The translations under genes and the position numbers were made by a program. From positions 1-64,000 of the forward strand of contig DASPIR010000035.1 in the NCBI GenBank assembly GCA_035628995.1: a stretch of 64,000 nt of DNA. The letters run 5' to 3'. A model generated the notes under the pieces. It was not told the DNA's origin. It searched no databases and saw only the letters and a program-made list of their open reading frames with translations. Source of the DNA: Clostridia bacterium (GTDB lineage Bacteria; Bacillota; Clostridia; Lutisporales; Lutisporaceae). Positions 58,565 to 64,000 of this stretch are shown one piece after another (position 1 is the stretch's first letter; the number at the start of each line of letters is the position of its first letter).

Positions 58565-59422
58565 CTATTTTCCTTCAAGCATCTCAGCTGCATTATAGGA
58601 GCTTCTTACAAGAGGAGCTGAAGCAACAAAGGAAAAGCCCAGACTCAGAGCCTTTTCCTTATACATTTTGAAAACATCCGGTGATATATACTCTACGACC
58701 GGATAGTGCTTTGCACTTGGAGCCAGATATTGTCCGACGGTCAGGAAATCGCAGCCTGCCAAGCGCAGGTCCTTAAATACCTCAATGACTTCTTCTTCCT
58801 TCTCCCCAAGGCCTACCATGATTCCTGATTTGGTCAACACACTGCTGTCTATTGACTTTACCCTCTTTAAAAGCTCCAGAGAGCGCTCATATAGGGCTGA
58901 GGGACGTACTTCCGAATATAATCTCGGCACTGTTTCAACATTATGGTTCAATATTTCCGGTTTTGCTTTTACAACTGTCTCCAATGCTTCAAAGCTCCCC
59001 CGTAAATCAGGAATCAGCACCTCTACAACCATATCACTTTTTAGTGCCTTTATTGCCTTAATCACTTTGGAAAAGTGCTTTGCTCCCCCATCGGGCAAAT
59101 CATCCCTCGTCACAGAAGTTATAACAACATGCTTTAGCCCAAGCTCAAGGGCAGCTTTAGCAACATTCTGCGGCTCATCCGGGTCAACAACTTGTGGTTC
59201 TGCATGAGTAACATTGCAGAAGCGGCAGTTTCTGGTGCATTGGCTGCCCAGTATCATAAAGGTTGCAGTCTTTTTGCTGAAGCATTCCATTCTGTTCGGG
59301 CAATTTGCCTCTTCACATACTGTGTTTAAGGAGAAGCGTTGAAGAATCTCTTTTACATAATCCAAGCTGCGTCCTTTGTTCAAATCTATTCTAAGCCATT
59401 CAGGCTTTCTTTTCATTTCCAC
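58565..59422 (-). CDS. lipA: Lipoyl synthase
   Basis: A 285-residue radical SAM enzyme that inserts two sulphurs into octanoyl groups on lipoyl domains such as GcvH. Both iron-sulphur clusters are ligated as expected: the auxiliary cluster Cys in [12 protein letters not shown] (CX4CX5C), and the radical SAM CX3CX2C in CTRNCRFC. The C-terminal RSSYNA motif supplies the serine ligand. The start is probably GTG at 59422, 9 nt after AGGGG; GTG at 59431 and ATG at 59416 are alternatives. It is last in the gcv-lip unit on the minus strand. Confidence 0.97.
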   Translation of the reverse strand: MEMKRKPEWLRIDLNKGRSLDYVKEILQRFSLNTVCEEANCPNRMECFSKKTATFMILGSQCTRNCRFCNVTHAEPQVVDPDEPQNVAKAALELGLKHVVITSVTRDDLPDGGAKHFSKVIKAIKALKSDMVVEVLIPDLRGSFEALETVVKAKPEILNHNVETVPRLYSEVRPSALYERSLELLKRVKSIDSSVLTKSGIMVGLGEKEEEVIEVFKDLRLAGCDFLTVGQYLAPSAKHYPVVEYISPDVFKMYKEKALSLGFSFVASAPLVRSSYNAAEMLEGK

Positions 59423-59533
59423 AGAATTCACCCCCTAGTTTTAATGTATTAAAACATTCCTTAATATTACCCAGTCGTGGGTTGAAGCCGCATCGCTGAC
59501 AGGCAAAGCCTTGCCTGGAAGGGCAATGTATAA

Positions 59534-60193
59534 TTAAAGGGATAGCTCTTCGAAGCTATCATAATCAAAAGTCTTATAAAAGTAATCAAGTACCATTTTA
59601 TTAGCAGTATCAAAGTCTATATCGTTCCCTGTAATACGCTGCAGGGAGGTAACGCCTTTTCCGGATATTCCGCAAGGTACAATAAGCTTGAAATGCTCCA
59701 GATTTGTGTTCACATTAAAAGCAAAGCCGTGCATAGTGACACCACGCTTCACTGCCAAGCCAATAGCAGTAATCTTGTTGCTTCCTACCCATACTCCGGG
59801 GAACTCAGGGTTTATTCCACTATCGATGTGATAGTTTTCTTTGAGCAGTTTAATAAAGGTATTCTCAAGTCTTTCTACAAATTCTCTGATGCCGATGCCT
59901 TTATCTCTCAATCCGACTATAGGATATCCTACAATCTGGCCAGGGCCATGGTAGGTTACATCTCCGCCCCGCTCAATATTATATACTCCGATTCCATTAT
60001 CTTTAAGATATTTCTCAGGCACAACTACGTTAGACTCTATTGCGTTCCTTCCCAGTGTTATGACAGGGGGGTGTTCAACCAGGATTAGGGTGTCCCCAAT
60101 CTCACATTTTTGCCTTTTTTCCAGGATGTCATGCTGCACATCCCAGGCTTCTTTATAATCGCATCTTCCTAAATGCAATACATTTAACTTCAT
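59534..60193 (-). CDS. lipB: Octanoyl-[acyl carrier protein] transferase
   Basis: A 219-residue LipB. It moves octanoate from ACP to the lysine of lipoyl domains. Seen: TLGRNAIESNV, the RGGDVTYHGPGQIVGYPI block (His and Gly of the active site), the NKITAIGLAVKRGVTMHGFAFN lysine region and the catalytic Cys in LIVPCGISGKGVTSL. The ATG at 60193 is 9 nt after AAGGAG; the long frame to 60253 is not needed. lipA follows after about 110 bp. It works with lipA to make lipoyl-GcvH. Confidence 0.97.
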   Translation of the reverse strand: MKLNVLHLGRCDYKEAWDVQHDILEKRQKCEIGDTLILVEHPPVITLGRNAIESNVVVPEKYLKDNGIGVYNIERGGDVTYHGPGQIVGYPIVGLRDKGIGIREFVERLENTFIKLLKENYHIDSGINPEFPGVWVGSNKITAIGLAVKRGVTMHGFAFNVNTNLEHFKLIVPCGISGKGVTSLQRITGNDIDFDTANKMVLDYFYKTFDYDSFEELSL

Positions 60194-60263
60194 TACCCCC
60201 AACTCCTTTATAGCCGTATATGTCATTGCGAGCTGCCATATGGCAGCTCGCAATGACTTTAAC

Positions 60264-60566
60264 TTAGCTTATTAACTGATAACGGAAAATCAATATCGCT
60301 TCATTGTCCTTTTCTTTAACGTCGCCCTTAAGCAGGGTTGCCACCCTGTTGTCGTCAAGGGTTATATTGGAGCCTGCTGCGCTCTCCATATATTTTTTAA
60401 CCTCGGCAGCTTGGCTTGGATCTACCATCTCTTTCACGCCCCAGGCATGTGCAAGCACGCTTGCAGCGTCTCAGGTATCACAGAGTTTTGCTATTCTTTC
60501 TATTACAGATGCTTCGATACTGTCTTTCAGAGCTTTTTCGATATTTCCATCATGTGCAAATAGCAT
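60264..60566 (-). pseudogene. 100-codon gene of unknown function interrupted by one in-frame TGA
   Basis: Starting from ATG at 60566, 7 nt after AAGGAGG (60574-60580), the frame reads LFAHDGNIEKALKDS through IAKLCDT to a TGA at 60471-60473 (codon 32). It then continues without any other break (DAASVLAHAWGVKEMVDP and so on) to a stop at 60264. Codon use and protein texture are alike on both sides. The product would be about 100 residues, soluble and helical; I do not recognise it. It sits between gcvPB and lipB in the same direction. It is either a fresh nonsense mutation, a sequencing error, or a recoded UGA (see findings). A TGCAAG/CTTGCA hairpin begins 5 nt after the TGA. Confidence 0.7.
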
Positions 60567-60607
60567 TCCCGTACCTCCTTCATATCGTTCTGCAATTATT
60601 GCAACGT

Positions 60608-62071
60608 CTATTGTTTATTGCCGTCCCATTTTATTATAAGATTTCTTGCTGCTTTAACTTCATCAACTCTTCTTACCATTGTATCGTGGGGAGCCGTTTT
60701 TAATATTTCCGGATTCACTTTGGCTTCTTCGGCAATTTTAATCATTATGTCGATGAAGGTATCAAGAGTTTCCAGACTTTCAGTCTCTGTCGGCTCTATC
60801 ATGATAGCATCATGTACTATGAGCGGGAAGTAAATTGTCGGAGGATGATAGCCATAGTCGAGAAGACGTTTAGCAACATCCAGTGTAGAAAGATGATTTT
60901 CGTTTTCCAGAAGTCCGCCCAAAACAAATTCATGCTTGCATATCTGTTTTATTGCCACATCGTAATGGTTCTTCAGCCTGCTCATTATATAGTTTGCATT
61001 GAGTACTGCCTTCTGGCTTACTTCCTTCAAGCCTTCTCCGCCCATAGAGAGTATGTAGGCATAGGCTTTTACTGCCACTCCGAAATTACCATAGAAGTTT
61101 TTGACCTTGCCTATGGAATAAGGTTTGTCATAGTCAAGTACATAGGAGTCACCCTTTTTCTCTACAACAGGGACAGGGAGGAATTTAACGAGATTACTTT
61201 TGACTCCTACCGGTCCGCTTCCTGGCCCGCCTCCGCCATGAGGAGTAGAGAAGGTCTTATGCAAATTGAGGTGAATTACATCAAAGCCCATATCTCCGGG
61301 CCTTGCTATTCCCATGATTGCATTTGCATTTGCTCCGTCATAATAAAGCAGTCCTCCTGCTTCATGAACCAGGTCAGCTATTTGCTTTATGTTTTGCTCG
61401 AAAAGACCAAGGGTGCTCGGATTTGTCAGCATTAAGCCGGCAATCTCATCACTTAGTACGGCCTTGAGTTTTTCAAGGTCAACAGCTCCGTTTTCATTAG
61501 ATTCTATTTCCACAATTTCAAAACCGGCAACAGCTGCACTTGCTGGATTTGTTCCGTGGGCGGAGTCAGGAACTATTATCTTGTTTCTTTTGCTGTCTCC
61601 GCGACTGTCGTGGTATGCCTTGATAATCATCAATCCTGTCAGTTCTCCATGAGCTCCGGCCGCAGGTTGAAGGCTGACCCTTTCCATCCCGCTTATCTCA
61701 GAAAGCATATTATCAAGATTATACATAAGTTCAAGTGCTCCCTGAACAGTTTCCACAGGCTGGAGAGGATGAATATTGCTGAATCCATCAAAGGCTGCTA
61801 TATCCTCGTTTATTTTGGGGTTATACTTCATTGTACAGGAACCCAGAGGGTAGAAGCCTGTATCAACGCCATAATTCTTATTGGAGAGGTTTGTAAAGTG
61901 CCTTACCACATCTACTTCGCTAACCTCTGGCAGGTCAACTTCCTTTTCTCTTAAGAATGAAGCAGGAATTATGCTGTCCAGTCCAGCTTCCGGAACATCG
62001 CAAGGTGGTAGGCTATAGGCTTTTCTTCCTTCTTTTGAAAGCTCAAAAATCAGCTTATTGTAATTCTTCAT
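60608..62071 (-). CDS. gcvPB: Glycine dehydrogenase (decarboxylating) subunit 2
   Basis: A 487-residue PLP-binding subunit of P-protein in its two-subunit form. The PLP lysine is in [43 protein letters not shown] and [14 protein letters not shown] are conserved blocks. With GcvPA it decarboxylates glycine and loads the methylamine on lipoyl-GcvH. Its ATG overlaps the gcvPA stop (ATGA), so the two are translationally coupled. Confidence 0.98.
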   Translation of the reverse strand: MKNYNKLIFELSKEGRKAYSLPPCDVPEAGLDSIIPASFLREKEVDLPEVSEVDVVRHFTNLSNKNYGVDTGFYPLGSCTMKYNPKINEDIAAFDGFSNIHPLQPVETVQGALELMYNLDNMLSEISGMERVSLQPAAGAHGELTGLMIIKAYHDSRGDSKRNKIIVPDSAHGTNPASAAVAGFEIVEIESNENGAVDLEKLKAVLSDEIAGLMLTNPSTLGLFEQNIKQIADLVHEAGGLLYYDGANANAIMGIARPGDMGFDVIHLNLHKTFSTPHGGGGPGSGPVGVKSNLVKFLPVPVVEKKGDSYVLDYDKPYSIGKVKNFYGNFGVAVKAYAYILSMGGEGLKEVSQKAVLNANYIMSRLKNHYDVAIKQICKHEFVLGGLLENENHLSTLDVAKRLLDYGYHPPTIYFPLIVHDAIMIEPTETESLETLDTFIDIMIKIAEEAKVNPEILKTAPHDTMVRRVDEVKAARNLIIKWDGNKQ

Positions 62072-63411
62072 CTTACTACCTCCATTGCCTGGGCTAGCTT
62101 GTCAATCTGTTCTTTTGTCCTCTTTTCAGTAACACATAGAAGTAATCCGTTCTTTAGTTCAGGATATTCCTTATCCAGCTCAAAGCCTCCAAGGATGTTC
62201 TGGTTCAGTAGCTCATTATTAACCTTGCTGCCGGAAGCTTCGCCAACTACCGCGAATTCCTTGAAGAAAGGCTTATTAAACATCGGCTTGAATTTCCCGT
62301 TTTTCGTAAGCTGCTTCATTGCGTAGTGCGCTTTCTTTGCGCTTTGCTCTGCTACCTCCTTAATGCCTTCCTTGCCTAAGGTAGTCATATAAATTGTAGC
62401 CATAAGAGCATTAAGTCCTTGATTGGAGCAGATGTTCGAGGTTGCCTTGTACCTGCGGATATGCTGCTCTCTAGCCTGCAGCGTCAGTACGAAAGCTCTT
62501 TTGCCATCAACATCTTCAGATTGGCCTACAATTCTTCCAGGCATCTTTCTCATCAGCTTGGAGGTGGTGGCGAGGAATCCCAAGTAAGGTCCTCCAAAGC
62601 TCATGGTGTTACCCAGGGACTGCCCTTCGCCAACGACTATGTCCACTCCTGACTCTGCGGGACTTTTCAGTATTCCCAGAGAGATAGGGTCTACATAATC
62701 TATTAGCACTGCTTTGTTTTCATGGGTTATCTTTTCAACTTCTGTCAAATCCTCAATTATTCCGAAGAAGTTGGGGTTCTGTACAATAACACCGGCGGTA
62801 CCTGCAGCTGCAAGAGTCTTCAGCTTTTCAACATCAGTCACACCGTCTGCCATATCAACTTCAATAACATTTACATCACGGAATCTCATGTAGCTCTTCA
62901 GTACCTTTCTGACTTCCGGATGTACTGTTTTTGATACAATTATTGAACTTTGCCTTGCCTGCTCTACTGCCATCATAGCGGCTTCAACACAGGCAGTTGC
63001 TCCGTCATACATTGAGGCATTGGTGACATCCATGCCGGTCAGGCTGCAAATCATTGTCTGATACTCAAAAATGATTTGTAGGGTACCCTGGCTTATTTCC
63101 GGTTGATAGGGAGTATATGCAGTATAAAACTCTGATCTCATTGCCAGGTGTCTTACAATAGAAGGAATATAGTGGTCATATGCGCCTGCTCCAAGGAAGC
63201 AGACTAAATCGTCAGTACTTTTATTTGAAACACTGAGGCTCTTCATATGGCTGGAAAGCTCCAACTCTGAAAGAGCGCTTTGGATATTAAGCTTTCTCCC
63301 AAGACGGAGTTCCTTTGGTATATCTATGAATAAATCTTCAACTGACTTTGCTCCGATGCTATCAAGCATCAGCTTTTCATCAGATTCGGTATTTGGCATA
63401 TACCTATGCAT
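62068..63411 (-). CDS. gcvPA: Glycine dehydrogenase (decarboxylating) subunit 1
   Basis: A 447-residue subunit 1 of P-protein. Seen: [14 protein letters not shown] at the start, [60 protein letters not shown]-like segments and the C-terminal [18 protein letters not shown]. It forms an alpha2beta2 enzyme with GcvPB. GGAGG is 6 nt before ATG and overlaps the end of gcvH, so the cluster is one tight operon. Confidence 0.98.
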   Translation of the reverse strand: MHRYMPNTESDEKLMLDSIGAKSVEDLFIDIPKELRLGRKLNIQSALSELELSSHMKSLSVSNKSTDDLVCFLGAGAYDHYIPSIVRHLAMRSEFYTAYTPYQPEISQGTLQIIFEYQTMICSLTGMDVTNASMYDGATACVEAAMMAVEQARQSSIIVSKTVHPEVRKVLKSYMRFRDVNVIEVDMADGVTDVEKLKTLAAAGTAGVIVQNPNFFGIIEDLTEVEKITHENKAVLIDYVDPISLGILKSPAESGVDIVVGEGQSLGNTMSFGGPYLGFLATTSKLMRKMPGRIVGQSEDVDGKRAFVLTLQAREQHIRRYKATSNICSNQGLNALMATIYMTTLGKEGIKEVAEQSAKKAHYAMKQLTKNGKFKPMFNKPFFKEFAVVGEASGSKVNNELLNQNILGGFELDKEYPELKNGLLLCVTEKRTKEQIDKLAQAMEVVR

Positions 63412-63412
63412 A

Positions 63413-63796
63413 TTATGCCTCCTTACTGCAGAATTCCTTGTACTCCTGCTCGTTCATGAGGGTATTGATACTAGCTTTGTCTGTTAATTCTACTATTACA
63501 ATCCAGTTTCCATATGGATCCTCATTTATAAGCTGTGGTGAATCTGATAACGCTTCATTTACCTCAAGTACTTTACCGGAAATCGGGAGGTATGAGTCAG
63601 AAGCTGCTTTTACGGATTCGATAACTCCGAAAACGTCTCCGGCATTGATTTGGTCACCTACTGCTGGTAATTCTACATAAACGATTTCACCTAAAGCGTG
63701 TTGTGCGTAATCTGTAATTCCTACATAGGCTTTTTCCCCTTCGATTCTAACCCATTCGTGATCATTTGAATAAAGCAATCCTGATTTTGTTTCCAT
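63413..63796 (-). CDS. gcvH: Glycine cleavage system H protein
   Basis: A 127-residue lipoyl carrier. The lipoylated lysine lies in the [18 protein letters not shown] block (about residues 56-73). [24 protein letters not shown] is the conserved N-terminal part. It shuttles the aminomethyl group between P-, T- and L-proteins. The ATG at 63796 is 8 nt after GGAGG; the longer frame to 63811 has no site. It is first in the operon. gcvT is not in the window and, given the terminator-like hairpin at 63888-63935, is probably not directly upstream in the same transcript. Confidence 0.97.
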   Translation of the reverse strand: METKSGLLYSNDHEWVRIEGEKAYVGITDYAQHALGEIVYVELPAVGDQINAGDVFGVIESVKAASDSYLPISGKVLEVNEALSDSPQLINEDPYGNWIVIVELTDKASINTLMNEQEYKEFCSKEA

Positions 63797-63824
63797 TTTA
63801 CATTCCTCCAAATTATTATTTTGT

Positions 63825-63871
63825 ATTATAACGAGTAGGAGCGTTTATTCCACATTAATCTGTCACGCTCC
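63825..63871 (-). promoter_or_regulatory. gcvH promoter region with a dyad
   Basis: On the minus strand a TATAAT is found at 63825-63830, about 30 bp before the start codon. GGAGCGT/ACGCTCC arms (63838-63844 and 63865-63871) flank the place where a -35 should be; no clear -35 is seen. This looks like a regulator site. No glycine riboswitch was recognised. Confidence 0.45.
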
Positions 63872-63887
63872 GTAAACGAGTTTCAAA

Positions 63888-63935
63888 AAAGGCTACCTTA
63901 GTCGTTAAAATATTTAATTGATGCCTTTTTTACAT
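63888..63935. terminator. Probable terminator upstream of the gcv operon
   Basis: Nine-base arms (AAAAAAGGC and its complement at about 63887-63895 and 63924-63932) with T runs on both strands and an inner TTAAA/TTTAA pairing. It likely ends a minus-strand gene lying beyond the window, so gcvH starts a new transcript. Confidence 0.55.
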
Positions 63936-64000
63936 TTTGTAGTTCTTACTATAGAATTTCCTGCTTATAATCTTGGCCTTCACTGCATTTTTTCTTATCT

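Noticed and set aside
63812-64000. Glycine riboswitch before gcvH
   Set aside because: I could not find the conserved aptamer core or a tandem arrangement. Only a short dyad and a terminator-like hairpin are present, and the window ends too soon for a full view.

Overview
The window looks like a piece of a chromosome from an anaerobic, spore-forming member of the Clostridia (Bacillota). It is AT-rich, nearly every gene has a strong GGAGG-type ribosome binding site, and hairpin-plus-T-run terminators are common. It carries a GerW/YtfJ spore protein, S-layer homology (SLH) surface proteins, a two-subunit glycine decarboxylase (gcvPA/gcvPB) and a WapA-like RHS giant. The species cannot be named from sequence alone. 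No tRNA, rRNA, CRISPR array, intact insertion sequence or prophage was seen.

Layout. 1-9 kb: cspA, small hypothetical genes, a DegV lipid-binding protein, an ABM-domain monooxygenase, a pentapeptide-repeat protein, a lipoprotein, a ZIP metal transporter, a padR-DUF4180 pair, and a metal operon (HMA chaperone plus P1B ATPase) that ends in a Crp/Fnr gene lacking its sensor half. 9-24 kb: the surface and toxin region, with a 3325-residue secreted RHS protein with LysM and DNRLRE-type domains and an AT-rich C-terminal tip, two small membrane proteins that may confer immunity, a TPR/copper-amine-oxidase-like/DUF1266 protein and a three-SLH protein. 24-32 kb: a membrane-anchored DUF6544 protein, a NifX-like protein, gerW with a DUF2953 gene, UPF0316 and YetF membrane proteins, a divergent mocR/aminotransferase pair and a peroxiredoxin.

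32-46 kb: gpmI behind a perfect sigma-A promoter, a dbpA-like helicase, a marR-controlled flavin redox operon, a 339-bp imperfect palindrome, a PfoR-like EIIC protein, an F420-ligase-family enzyme divergent from a lysR gene, an M18 aminopeptidase, a PilZ protein and an ABC-F ATPase. 46-58 kb: YmaF, a SIMPL protein, exoA, a second DEAD-box-type helicase, a second ABC-F gene, two MFS transporters, and a WYL regulator followed by three GyrI-like ligand-binding proteins, a nitroreductase and a DUF3788 protein. 58-64 kb, minus strand: gcvH-gcvPA-gcvPB-(interrupted small gene)-lipB-lipA, which couples glycine cleavage to synthesis of the lipoyl group that GcvH needs.

The least expected signals lie between genes. 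Two copies of a roughly 105-bp element, each folding into two tandem hairpins with loops of 22-25 nt, precede the dbpA-like helicase and one ABC-F gene. A third region of the same design with different stem sequence precedes degV, and the second ABC-F gene has its own tandem-hairpin leader. The 339-bp palindrome displays two hairpins with AGGA loops in a CAAGGATG context resembling the CsrA consensus. The glycine-cleavage operon contains a 100-codon frame with a clean ribosome binding site that is broken only by one in-frame TGA.
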